Source: Actinoplanes utahensis
GTDB taxonomy: Bacteria; Actinomycetota; Actinomycetes; Mycobacteriales; Micromonosporaceae
Reading direction: 5' to 3'
DNA length: 64,000 nt
Assembly: GCF_016862455.1 (NCBI RefSeq)
Contig: NZ_BOMZ01000051.1
Coordinates: forward strand, 114,614 to 178,613
Under the pieces are notes generated by a model, which saw only the letters and a list, made by a program, of their open reading frames with translations, did no database searches and was not told the origin of the DNA. This document shows positions 27,122-35,264 of the stretch, in pieces. Made by a program: the position numbers and the translations under genes. Position 1 is the stretch's first letter. Every line of letters begins with the position of its first letter.

Positions 27122-28431
27122 GCCAAGTCGGGACCGGGAGCGTCCGCGGCGGCCGGGCCACGACGACGCTGATGGCCCGGCTGCAGGCCGGCGCCGCCGA
27201 AGACGGCACGCATGGCGAGTTCCTGTTCCATGACTCCGGAGAGGCGGCGTACGCCTTCGCGCAGCCGGTCGGGTGCGGAGAAGCTGAAGTTGAGCCGCAT
27301 GTTGCCGCGTCCCGTGCCGTCGGCGTAGAAGCCGGTGCCGGGCACGTAGGCGACGCGCGCGGCGATGGCGCGGGGCATCATCGCCTTGGAGTCGAGGCCG
27401 TCCGGCAGGGTGGTCCACACGAACAGGCCGCCGGACGGACGGGTCCAGGTGGTGCCGGCCGGCATCAGGTCGTGCAGCGCGCCGAGCAGGGCGTCCCGGC
27501 GCTCGCGGTAGATCTCCCGGTAGACCTTGATCTGCTCACGCCACGGCATGGTCGTCAGGTACTGCGTGACGGCGCCCTGGGCGAACGCGCTCGGGCAGAG
27601 CACGTTGGCCTCGCTCATCATGACCAGTTTCTCGCGCACGGCGTGCGGCGCGAGGATCCAGCCGACCCGCAGGCCGGGCGCGAAGGTCTTGGAGAAGGTC
27701 GAGCAGTAGAAGACGCCTTCCTTGCGGCGGGCCCGCAGCGGCAGGGGGGCGTCGCCTTCGAAGGACAGCATCCCGTACGGGTCGTCCTCGACGACCAGCA
27801 GCCCGGCCCGCTCACAGATGTCGAGGACCTGCTCGCGCCGCTCCTCCGACAGGGTGACGCCGGCGGGGTTCTGGAAGGTCGGGATGGTGTAGAGGAACTT
27901 GGCCTGGCGACCCTCCCGGGCGGTGGCCGCGATGGCCTCCTCGAGTGCTGCCGGGATCAGACCGTCGTCGTCCATCGCCACGTGCCGGACCTGTGCCTGG
28001 GCGGCCTGGAAGACGCCGAGTGCGCCGACGTAGGTCGGCCCCTCGGCGAGCACCACGTCGCCCGGGTCCAGGAACAGCCTGGCGAGCAGGTCGAGAGCCT
28101 GCTGGCCGCCGACGGTGACCACCACGTCGTCGGGGGAGGCGTTGTTGATGCCGGAGAGGGTCATCACTTCACAGATGCGTTCGCGCAGTTCGATGGTGCC
28201 CTGACCGATGCCGTACTGCAGGCTGGTGGCGCCCTGGCGCGCGGCGAGGTCGCCGAGCATCTCACCGACGGCGTCGAGCGGGAGCGCGGCGATGTACGGC
28301 GAACCGCCGGCGAGGGAGACGACCTCGGGACGGCTGGCGACGGCGAAGAGAGCGCGGATCTCCGATGTGGTCATCCCGCGCACCCTTCGCGCGTACCGAT
28401 CGGTGTAATCGTCCTGGGTTGTACCGGTCAT
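27118..28431 (-). CDS. PLP-dependent class I/II aminotransferase (LysN/MocR-domain like)
   Basis: 437 residues from the ATG at 28431 (TGTTQDDYTDRYARRVRGMT). Fold-type I signatures: VVSLAGGSPYI, YGIGQGTIELRERI, TVGGQQALDLLARLFLDPGD, FLYTIPTFQNPAGVTLSEER, VEDDPYGMLSF, and the PLP lysine in STFSKTFAPGLRVGWI. The substrate-arginine region NMRLNFSFSAPDRLREGV is intact. Such stand-alone enzymes (2-aminoadipate or multi-substrate transaminases) lack the GntR helix-turn-helix of MocR regulators, and none is present here. The frame is open far upstream, but the extension overlaps the divergent GNAT gene and lacks similarity. Coupled to ddl by a 4-bp overlap, which suggests an amino-acid role linked to cell-wall precursors. 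Confidence 0.9.
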   Translation of the reverse strand: MTGTTQDDYTDRYARRVRGMTTSEIRALFAVASRPEVVSLAGGSPYIAALPLDAVGEMLGDLAARQGATSLQYGIGQGTIELRERICEVMTLSGINNASPDDVVVTVGGQQALDLLARLFLDPGDVVLAEGPTYVGALGVFQAAQAQVRHVAMDDDGLIPAALEEAIAATAREGRQAKFLYTIPTFQNPAGVTLSEERREQVLDICERAGLLVVEDDPYGMLSFEGDAPLPLRARRKEGVFYCSTFSKTFAPGLRVGWILAPHAVREKLVMMSEANVLCPSAFAQGAVTQYLTTMPWREQIKVYREIYRERRDALLGALHDLMPAGTTWTRPSGGLFVWTTLPDGLDSKAMMPRAIAARVAYVPGTGFYADGTGRGNMRLNFSFSAPDRLREGVRRLSGVMEQELAMRAVFGGAGLQPGHQRRRGPAAADAPGPDLA

Positions 28432-28572
28432 CCGGATCACCTTCCTCGAAGCGGTTGCAACGATGGTAGTCCCGCCCGACCTGCTCCCGTTCATGGTGAT
28501 TGGGACGTAGGATTCGGCGGGGGCGCGGCGGCGTCCGGTCCTTTCCCGTGAGCGAGCTGCAAGGGGTCCGCC

Positions 28573-29235
28573 ATGTCCCGACGCCTGGTCAACCTGACCC
28601 TCGACACTCTCGAGGACCTTCCCCGGCCGTGCCGGCAGTGCGTTTACTGGGAGCTTGATCCGGTCTCCGCGGAGCGGGCCTGTGCGACAGGTGATCCCGG
28701 TCTCGAAAAAGAGGCGTGGGTGTCGCAGACCCTGCTGGAGTGGGGTTCGTGCGGCAAGCTCGCCTACGTCGACGGGATGCCGGCCGGCTTCGTGATGTAC
28801 GCGCCGCCCGCCTACGTGCCGCGTTCGATGGCGTTCCCGACGTCGCCGGTGAGCGCTGACGCCGCGTTGCTGACCATGGCCAAGGTGGTGCCCGCTTTCG
28901 CCGGCGGCGGCCTGGGCCGGATGTTGGTGCAGGGGGTGGCCCGGGACCTCACCAAGCGCGGTGTGAAGGCGGTGGAGGCCTTCGGCGACGCCAAGCCGGA
29001 CGACACCGACGAGACCTCGGGCTGTGTCGCGCCGGTCGACTTCTTCCTCTCGGTGGGCTTCAAGACGGTCCGCCCGCACCCCCGTTATCCGCGGTTGCGG
29101 CTGGAGTTGCGGACGGCCCTGTCCTGGAAGTCCGACGTCGAGTACGCGTTGGAGAAACTGCTCGGCTCGATGAGCCCGGAGACCCTGTTGCGCCCGGTCC
29201 GCCCGGTCACCGCCACCAGGTCAGCGGAGAACTAG
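28573..29235 (+). CDS. GNAT-family N-acetyltransferase
   Basis: 220 residues. The acetyl-CoA pyrophosphate loop is AFAGGGLGRMLVQGVARDLT (about residues 112-131), a good match to the GNAT Q/RxxGxG/A motif, preceded by a strand rich in small residues (LLTMAKVVPAFA). There are several cysteines near the N-terminus (PCRQCVYWEL, CATGD, GSCGKLAYVDG), a pattern known from the actinobacterial family located beside parB/cwlM. It is transcribed divergently from the aminotransferase across a 141-bp promoter region and converges on the cwlM-like gene with only 6 bp between stops. Substrate unknown. Confidence 0.85.
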   Translation: MSRRLVNLTLDTLEDLPRPCRQCVYWELDPVSAERACATGDPGLEKEAWVSQTLLEWGSCGKLAYVDGMPAGFVMYAPPAYVPRSMAFPTSPVSADAALLTMAKVVPAFAGGGLGRMLVQGVARDLTKRGVKAVEAFGDAKPDDTDETSGCVAPVDFFLSVGFKTVRPHPRYPRLRLELRTALSWKSDVEYALEKLLGSMSPETLLRPVRPVTATRSAEN

Positions 29236-29241
29236 GCTCTT

Positions 29242-30393
29242 CTAACCCTTTTCGGCCAGCGCCATACGCAACTGGCGCACGTCGATCGAGCCGGTCGGCA
29301 CGTCGCGTTCGACGGGGAAGTACATCCGCTGCACCGCCGCCAGGATCGCCTCGACGATCTGCTCACGGAACATCGGGTCGATCAGCCGCTCCCGGTCCAC
29401 CGGCGACGTCAGGTAACCGAGGTCCACGCGGACCGTCGGCATCCGGGTGAGGCGCAGCAGGTCCCAGGTCTTCGCGTGGGTCCGGCAGTCGTGCATCCCG
29501 GTGCGCACCACGATCTCCCGCTGCACCAGGTTGGCCAGCCGCTCGCCGACCGTGGAGCTCAGCCCGTTCCCCGTGCCGTAGTGGTAGGTCGCCACGCCCT
29601 CGGCGGAACCGGACGAGTGCCCGTCCAGGTGCAACGAGATCAGCAGGTCGGCGCCGAGGCTGTTGGCCAGGGCGGCCCGCTCGGACCCGCTCATCGGGGC
29701 GGCCGGCGACGGGCCACGGGTGAGATGCACCCGCATCCCGGCGGCGGAGAGCCGGCCCTCCAGGCGGGACGCCAGGTCGAAGACGAGATCCGCTTCGTTC
29801 CACCGCAGCGGGCCGTCGGGCACCACCACACCGGTGTCGTCACCGCCGCCGTGGCCGGGGTCGATGACGATGGTCTTGCCGACCAGGTTGGGGCCGGACT
29901 GGCGGAACGCCTCGGCCTCACGCAGCCACTGCGGGCGGCCGCCGACGACCTTGCGGCCCAGGCGGCGCAGCGCCTTCATGGTCTGCGGGCCGCAGGAGCC
30001 GTCCGGGACGAGCCCGACCTCGCGCTGGAACTGGGCGACCGCGCGGGCGGTGCGGGCGCCGTAGATGCTGTCGGTGCGACCGGTGTCGAACCCCATCTCC
30101 AGGAGCCGCTCCTGCAGCGTCCGGACGTCCTCCCCGACCAGGGCGTCGGGCACCGAATGGAAGAGCGTCCGCGAACCCAGCCGCCAGCGGGCCGCGTCCA
30201 GCGCGCCCCACGTCTCATCGCCGACCATGCCGTCGATGCCGAGCCCGCGGCTCTGCTGGAAGGCGCGGACCGCGTCCTCCAGAGCATCGTCGAAGACATC
30301 GGGATCGGTCTCGGCGAGCAGCTCCAGGCCGACCAGGATCGACCTGATCTCGGAAACGGCCACGCCGGTGTCTCCGCGTCGGATGGACCGCAC
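29242..30393 (-). CDS. cwlM: CwlM-like protein: two peptidoglycan-binding domains plus Amidase_3 domain
   Basis: 383 residues, GTG start at 30393. Two PG_binding_1 repeats: residues 1-70 (VRAFQQSRGLGIDGMVGDET) and 80-150 (VAQFQREVGLVPDGSCGPQT). An N-acetylmuramoyl-L-alanine amidase (Amidase_3) domain follows: IVIDPGHGGGDDTG, NEADLVFDLASRLEGRL, LLISLHLDGHSSGSAEG. The catalytic Glu usually found near the C-terminus is Asp here (VRVDLGYLTSPVDRERL). Mycobacterial CwlM (Rv3915), also next to the thioredoxin genes, is reported not to act as a hydrolase but to stimulate MurA after phosphorylation. No signal peptide is visible, consistent with a cytoplasmic regulator. A hairpin separates it from trxA. 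Confidence 0.9.
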   Translation of the reverse strand: MRSIRRGDTGVAVSEIRSILVGLELLAETDPDVFDDALEDAVRAFQQSRGLGIDGMVGDETWGALDAARWRLGSRTLFHSVPDALVGEDVRTLQERLLEMGFDTGRTDSIYGARTARAVAQFQREVGLVPDGSCGPQTMKALRRLGRKVVGGRPQWLREAEAFRQSGPNLVGKTIVIDPGHGGGDDTGVVVPDGPLRWNEADLVFDLASRLEGRLSAAGMRVHLTRGPSPAAPMSGSERAALANSLGADLLISLHLDGHSSGSAEGVATYHYGTGNGLSSTVGERLANLVQREIVVRTGMHDCRTHAKTWDLLRLTRMPTVRVDLGYLTSPVDRERLIDPMFREQIVEAILAAVQRMYFPVERDVPTGSIDVRQLRMALAEKG

Positions 30394-30434
30394 TCACTAC
30401 TCCCTAGGGGCGAGAAAGGACGACCTTCAGGAGA

Positions 30435-30470
30435 GTACGCCCCGCGGCCCAGAACGGGCGCGGGGCGTAC
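30435..30470 (-). terminator. Hairpin between trxA and the cwlM-like gene
   Basis: GTACGCCCCGCG (30435-30446) pairs with CGCGGGGCGTAC (30459-30470), with a short CCC/GGG extension around AGAAC. It lies 13 bp downstream of the trxA stop and 42 bp upstream of the cwlM start, so trxBA and cwlM may be separate transcripts. Confidence 0.7.
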
Positions 30471-30482
30471 ACCAGCGACAGG

Positions 30483-30809
30483 TCAGAGCGCCGATTCGAT
30501 GAACTTGACCAGGAAGCTCTTCGGCTTGGCGCCGACCACCGAGTTGAAGGGCTCGCCGTTCTTGAAGAGAGTCAAGGTAGGAGCCGACATCACCTGGTAG
30601 TTGAGAACGGTCTGCGGGTTCTCGTCGATGTTGAGCTTGACGATCTGAACCTGCTCGCCCAGCTCAGAGCTGGCGATCTCGGCCAGCAGCGGGTCGACCT
30701 TCTTGCAGGGCACGCACCACTCGGCCCAGAAATCCACCAGTACCGGCTTGTCGGACTGCAGCACGTCATTGGCGAAGGTGGCGTCGGTGACCACCTTGGT
30801 TGCTCCCAC
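30483..30809 (-). CDS. trxA: Thioredoxin
   Basis: A 108-residue dithiol reductant with a classical fold: VLVDFWAEWCVPCKKVDPLL, active site WCVPCK. The proline position (WCGPC in most) is preceded by Val, a small variation from the standard WCGPC. The cis-Pro loop is VMSAPTLTLFKNGEP. GTG start at 30809. It lies 16 bp downstream of trxB on the same strand, forming a thioredoxin system operon as in mycobacteria (trxB2-trxC). Confidence 0.96.
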   Translation of the reverse strand: MGATKVVTDATFANDVLQSDKPVLVDFWAEWCVPCKKVDPLLAEIASSELGEQVQIVKLNIDENPQTVLNYQVMSAPTLTLFKNGEPFNSVVGAKPKSFLVKFIESAL

Positions 30810-30825
30810 AAGGACCTCCCGGGTC

Positions 30826-31785
30826 TTACAGCTCTACGAATGAAGCGATGAAGCGCTCGGCGTCCAGCGCCGCGGCACAGCCGGTGCCGGAAGCCGTGAT
30901 GGCCTGCCGGTACGTGTGGTCGACCAGGTCACCGGCGGCGAACACGCCGGGGACGTTGGTGCGGGTGCTGGGCGACTGCACCTTCACATAGCCCTCGTCG
31001 TCCAGCTCGATCTGGCCCTTGAACAGCTCGCTGCGCGGGTCGTGGCCGATCGCCACGAAGACGCCGGTCACGTCGAGGACCTTGCTCTCGCCGGTCTGCA
31101 CGTTCTTGAGGCGGGCGCCGACGACCTTGCCGTCAGAGCCGAGGATCTCCTCGACGACGGTGTTCCACTCGACCTTGATCTTCTCGTTGTCGAGGGCCCG
31201 CTTCTGCATGACCTTGCTGGCCCGGAAGCTGTCGCGGCGGTGCACGATCGTCACGGTCTCGGCGAACCGGGTGAGGAAGGTCGCCTCCTCCATCGCCGAG
31301 TCGCCGCCGCCGACGACCACGATGTGCTGGCCGCGGAAGAAGAACCCGTCACAGGTGGCACACGACGAGACGCCGTGGCCGAGCAGCTCCTGCTCGCCGG
31401 GCACGCCGATCGGGCGCCACGCGGAACCGGTCGCCAGGATCACGGCGCGGGCGAAGAACTGCTGGTCACCCACCCAGACGGTCTTGAGGCCCTCGGTGCC
31501 GGCCTCGGTCGGCTTGTCGGTCAGCTCGACCCGGGTGACGTCGTCGGTCAGGAACTCGGCGCCGAATTTCTCCGCCTGGGCCCGCATGTTGTCCATCAGC
31601 TCGGGACCCATGATGCCGTCCCGGTGGCCCGGGAAGTTCTCCACCTCGGTGGTGGTCATCAAGGCGCCGCCGGACTGCACACCCTCGATGACCAGCGGTT
31701 TCAGGTTGGCGCGGGCCGCGTACAACGCCGCGGTGTAGCCCGACGGTCCGGAACCGATGATGATCAGATTGCGGACCTCGTCCAC
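30826..31785 (-). CDS. trxB: Thioredoxin reductase
   Basis: FAD/NADPH enzyme that reduces thioredoxin. The GTG at 31785 (DEVRNLIIIGSGPSGYTAAL) is chosen because GAGGAG lies at ideal distance; an upstream TTG would add 11 residues with no clear ribosome site. 319 residues. The FAD site is IIGSGPSGYTAALYAARA, the redox-active pair is CATC in SSCATCDGFFF, the NADPH site is VVVGGGDSAMEEATFL with HRRD, and the C-terminal FAD motif is GVFAAGDLVDHTYRQAI. The partner trxA follows directly. Confidence 0.96.
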   Translation of the reverse strand: MDEVRNLIIIGSGPSGYTAALYAARANLKPLVIEGVQSGGALMTTTEVENFPGHRDGIMGPELMDNMRAQAEKFGAEFLTDDVTRVELTDKPTEAGTEGLKTVWVGDQQFFARAVILATGSAWRPIGVPGEQELLGHGVSSCATCDGFFFRGQHIVVVGGGDSAMEEATFLTRFAETVTIVHRRDSFRASKVMQKRALDNEKIKVEWNTVVEEILGSDGKVVGARLKNVQTGESKVLDVTGVFVAIGHDPRSELFKGQIELDDEGYVKVQSPSTRTNVPGVFAAGDLVDHTYRQAITASGTGCAAALDAERFIASFVEL

Positions 31786-31908
31786 TGCCGACTCCTCAGT
31801 CTGTTTTTGTCGCACCAATAGGTCGGCGACACTGCACGCTAGAACGTCATGCTAGGCATGCGCCATTCCCACGCACGCGCTGGTGTTGGACCTCACGCGG
31901 CGGTGCGG

Positions 31909-32775
31909 TCAGCGTACCGGGAGTTTCCGGACGGTGTCCGGGTCCGACGCGGGCGTGCCGCACTCCGGTCCGGCCGCCCACACCCAACCGCCGTTGGTGG
32001 CGCTGAACCGCACGACCAGCGCCGGGCGCCCCTCGAACCGGGCGTAATCCACGAACTCCACGGTGATCGGACCGCCGGCGTTCTCCTGGGCGATCGCGTC
32101 CAGGCAGACGGCCAGCGCCGTCGGGTCGGCCAGCCGGCCCAGCGGATCGGCTTTCGCCGCCGAGCTCGCGTTGGACTCCACGCCCTCGTCGCCACTGAAC
32201 GCGGTCGACCTCTGCTCGGTCAGCGTCGTGTCGGAGTAATCGGTGCCGCTGTGCAGGATCTCGCCGATCGGCGGGGCCGCGGCCAACGGTGCGGCGGCGG
32301 TGTCCGCCTGGCCGGCGGCCGGCCGGTTGTCCGCCGAGTCGGTCAGCAGCCCGTTGAGCCCGAAACCGGCGACCGCCAGCGATGCGGCTGCCACGGTGAG
32401 CGGCGCGGCCCACCGCCGCGCACGCCGGGCCCTTCCCAGATCAACGACCTTCGCCGGTACGGGGGAAGCGCTGCTCTCGTCAGCCGCCTCCCCCGGCACG
32501 TCCCCGGTCGTGCCGCCGGCGCCCGCCGCGGGACTGCGGAACAGCCCGTCCAGCCGGGCCGCCAGGTCGGCGGGCATCGGCTCGGGCTCCAGGTCTCGCA
32601 GGGCCGCGGACGCGGCCGCCATCGCCGGCGCGAACGCCTCGAACGCCGCCCGCCACGACGGATCCCCGGCCACCAGGGCAGCCACCCGCTCCTCGTCGGG
32701 GGTGCCGTCCAGAGCGCCACCGACGAAGTCGGCGAGCAGGTCGATGTCGACCCCCTCGAACTCGGCGCCCGTCAC
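31909..32775 (-). CDS. rsmA: Anti-sigma factor for SigM (membrane-bound)
   Basis: 288 residues. The N-terminal acidic region has an anti-sigma zinc-finger-like layout (IDLLADFVGGALDGTPDEER) but no clear HxxxCxxC. One membrane helix lies near residues 121-145 (WAAPLTVAAASLAVAGFGLN), and the C-terminal 140 residues (TDYSDTTLTEQRSTAF ... VVRFSATNGGWVWAAGPECG) would be outside the cell. It overlaps sigM by ATGA, the classic sigma/anti-sigma coupling. The position matches mycobacterial Rv3912 (RsmA). It presumably holds SigM inactive until an envelope or redox signal; that role is inferred from context. Confidence 0.8.
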   Translation of the reverse strand: MTGAEFEGVDIDLLADFVGGALDGTPDEERVAALVAGDPSWRAAFEAFAPAMAAASAALRDLEPEPMPADLAARLDGLFRSPAAGAGGTTGDVPGEAADESSASPVPAKVVDLGRARRARRWAAPLTVAAASLAVAGFGLNGLLTDSADNRPAAGQADTAAAPLAAAPPIGEILHSGTDYSDTTLTEQRSTAFSGDEGVESNASSAAKADPLGRLADPTALAVCLDAIAQENAGGPITVEFVDYARFEGRPALVVRFSATNGGWVWAAGPECGTPASDPDTVRKLPVR

Positions 32776-33434
32776 CGCGGCTCCCTCCGCTCAGAACCGG
32801 TCGGCAGTGGTCCTGCCGCCTCCGACCGGGATGGGACGGTCTTGCCGTCGCCGCGGTTCCCCCGCAGATATCCCAGGGTCGTCGCCATCCGGGCCCGGCC
32901 GCGGGCGCACCGGCTCTTCACCGTGCCCTCCGCCACGCCGAGCATCACGGCGGCCTCGGCCACCCCGTAGCCCTGCACGTCCACCAGCACGATCGCGGCC
33001 CGCTGATCGACCGGCAGGGCGGCCAGCGCGTCCCGCACCACGAGCACCGTGTCCGGGTCGGGGGCCGGGGCGGCCGGTTCCGGGCCGGTGCGGCGGTCGT
33101 CGTCGCGTGTGCCGTCCGGCAGCGGCACCGTGGGGTGGGCCTGACGGCGGCGCAGACGGTCCAGGCAGGCGTTCACCACGATCCGGTGCAGCCAGGTCGT
33201 GACCGCCGCCTCGCCGCGGAACCGGGCCGCGTTGCGGTGCGCGTTGAGCAGCGCGTCCTGAACGGCGTCGGCGGCCTCCTCGCGATCGCCGACGGTCCGC
33301 AGGGCGACCGCCCACAGCCGGTCGCGGTGCCGGCGGACCAGCTCGGCGAACGCGTCGGGGTCGCCCTCGACATGGGCGCGGATCAACTCGGCGTCGCTCG
33401 GCGCAGCGCCGGGTGGTCCGTCCCGCGAAGTCAC
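32772..33434 (-). CDS. sigM: ECF RNA polymerase sigma factor SigM
   Basis: 220 residues. The sigma region 2 core is HVEGDPDAFAELVRRHRDRL through EAADAVQDALLNAHRNAARF, containing the -10 recognition helix. Region 4 is LPVDQRAAIVLVDVQGYGVA then EAAVMLGVAEGTVKSRCARG, the helix-turn-helix for the -35 element. A Pro/Asp-rich linker (about residues 108-135) joins them. It sits directly upstream of, and overlaps, the anti-sigma gene, and is followed by trxB-trxA. In mycobacteria SigM affects envelope and secretion genes; here the neighbouring thioredoxin and MurJ genes suggest a similar envelope/redox remit. Confidence 0.94.
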   Translation of the reverse strand: MTSRDGPPGAAPSDAELIRAHVEGDPDAFAELVRRHRDRLWAVALRTVGDREEAADAVQDALLNAHRNAARFRGEAAVTTWLHRIVVNACLDRLRRRQAHPTVPLPDGTRDDDRRTGPEPAAPAPDPDTVLVVRDALAALPVDQRAAIVLVDVQGYGVAEAAVMLGVAEGTVKSRCARGRARMATTLGYLRGNRGDGKTVPSRSEAAGPLPTGSERREPR

Positions 33435-33471
33435 GTCAGCAATCTAGTGCACTGGGACCGGCCGGAACGGA

Positions 33472-35040
33472 TCAGTATCCGTACAGCTCGATCTCGTTCA
33501 CGTCGGCCTGGAAGCCGGGGGTGTCCGTGTTGCGCGGCAGCTCGGTGATGAAGACCAGCACGTACTGGTATTTCTGGTCGGGAACGAAGGACAGGAGCTG
33601 GGTCGACCCGGCGTTCTTGTTCGGGGCGGAGTCCTGGTCGCCGACCTTCTGGAACTGCTGGAGCAGCTTCTTGTCACCCTCGGCGCTGTCACCCGGGTCG
33701 CTGGTGCCGGTGCGCAGCTCCATCCCCACGCCCCCCAGGGACGTCGTGACGCGCACATCGGAGAGGGCACGTGGCTGGCCCAGGTTGATCAGGATGCCCA
33801 TGCCGTCCTTGAGCTTCCCGAATCTCGGTGAGCCCTTGTAGTAGGACAGCTCCCAGGCGGTATCCATCTTGCCGTCGACGGTGAGCGCGGCGTCGTCCTT
33901 GTCGAAGTCGCGGGTGCCACCCGGCGCGTCGACGATGCGGACCATGTCGGCGGTGAGCTTGATCTTCTTCGGCTCGGCGGCCGGAGCGGGCGGATTGTCC
34001 GCCGAGCCGTCCTGACCGGTGTCGCCGGCGGCGGTGTTGCCGGTTTGGGAGCCCGGGTCGTCGGTGTTGCCGGTGTTGTTGATCGCGCGGATGCCGAAGA
34101 TCAGGCCGACGATCGCGATGACGATCAGCGCGCCGACGCCGAGCAGGATCTTCGGAGCGCTCTTGGCCTGCTCGCCGGACTGGGCGGCGCTGCTCTGCAC
34201 GAAACGCAGCGGGCCGACGTCCTCGAACTCCTCGTCGTCCTCGGCGGCGGCGTCGAGCCGGCCGAGCTCGGCGGTCAGCGCGTCCGACGCGGGCGCGGCG
34301 ACCCGCAGGTCGAGCAGGTCCATGGTCAGGTCGTCGAGGTAGGCCGGGATGCCGGCCCGGACCTGCCGTGGGGCGGTCACGTTGCCGGTGCTGTCCCGGT
34401 TGGCGTCGGGCAGCGTGTGCCCGCCGACCTCGCTGTGCGGCCAGTGACCGGTGAGCGCGAAGTAGAGGATGCCGCCGACCGCGCGGACGTCGGACTCGAC
34501 GCTGTCGGCCGCGTCGGCGCGCGCGTCGGCCAGGACCACCCGGCCGTCGTCGGCGATCAGAACGCTGCCGGGATGCACGTTGCCGTGGATCATGCCGGTG
34601 GCGTGCACGGCGGTCAGCGCGTCGGCGACCGAGTGCGCGATGGCGATCGCCCGGGCCGGGTCGAGCGGCCCGTCGGCCACGACCAGCTCACGCAGGGACT
34701 CACCGTCGACCCACTCACGAACCACGTAGGCCCGCTGCTGCTCGTCGATCGCGTCGTAGACACCGGCCAGGTTGGGGTGGATCACCCGGCTCGCGGCGAC
34801 CGCGGCCTGGAGCATCTCGGTCGCCGAGTCGCCGCCGGGGTGCCGGAGCACGACGGCGACCGCGCGCCGCAGGATCACGTCGATGCCGCGCCACACCTGC
34901 CGGCCGGCACTGTCATTGTTGACGTGCTCTTCCAGCTGGTAGCGCTCGGCCAGGACCTCACCGGCGGTGGGGGCACCGAAGGTCATGACCGGTCCGGCCT
35001 CGTCGGCCGCGGTCTCGTGGCCTTCGCCGACCTGGGTCAC
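33472..35040 (-). CDS. MurJ-associated membrane pseudokinase with C-terminal sugar-binding-like domain
   Basis: 522 residues from the GTG at 35040, preceded by GAGGGAGGACT; the open frame continues upstream without similarity. Residues 20-280 have a Ser/Thr-kinase fold (VLAERYQLEEHVN; VVREWVDGESLRELV), but the catalytic loop reads MIHGNVHPGSVLIADDGRVV instead of HRD, and DFG is replaced by DAR, so it should not transfer phosphate. A membrane helix near 295-317 (ILLGVGALIVIAIVGLIFGI) leads to an outer discoidin-like domain (TVDGKMDTAWELSYYKGSPR). In mycobacteria the same pseudokinase is fused to MviN/MurJ (Rv3910) and is read by FhaA when phosphorylated. Here it is a separate gene next to murJ. 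Confidence 0.88.
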   Translation of the reverse strand: MTQVGEGHETAADEAGPVMTFGAPTAGEVLAERYQLEEHVNNDSAGRQVWRGIDVILRRAVAVVLRHPGGDSATEMLQAAVAASRVIHPNLAGVYDAIDEQQRAYVVREWVDGESLRELVVADGPLDPARAIAIAHSVADALTAVHATGMIHGNVHPGSVLIADDGRVVLADARADAADSVESDVRAVGGILYFALTGHWPHSEVGGHTLPDANRDSTGNVTAPRQVRAGIPAYLDDLTMDLLDLRVAAPASDALTAELGRLDAAAEDDEEFEDVGPLRFVQSSAAQSGEQAKSAPKILLGVGALIVIAIVGLIFGIRAINNTGNTDDPGSQTGNTAAGDTGQDGSADNPPAPAAEPKKIKLTADMVRIVDAPGGTRDFDKDDAALTVDGKMDTAWELSYYKGSPRFGKLKDGMGILINLGQPRALSDVRVTTSLGGVGMELRTGTSDPGDSAEGDKKLLQQFQKVGDQDSAPNKNAGSTQLLSFVPDQKYQYVLVFITELPRNTDTPGFQADVNEIELYGY

Positions 35041-35264
35041 CAGTCCTCCCTCGGTGGTGCATAGCTGGTGCCGCATCGCGGGATGCCGGCCCCTCTCGGC
35101 GCAGGGGAGAAGTCTCCCGTGCACATGCCGACACCGACCATACCCGCACCGGGCACCTGACCGGCAGGTCGTCCCCCCGGCGCGGCATCGTCCCAGAACT
35201 CCGCGAAACGGGCGAACAGGTGCGGGACGGTTCAGGACTTACCTGTTCAGGCGGGTGCCCGGGA

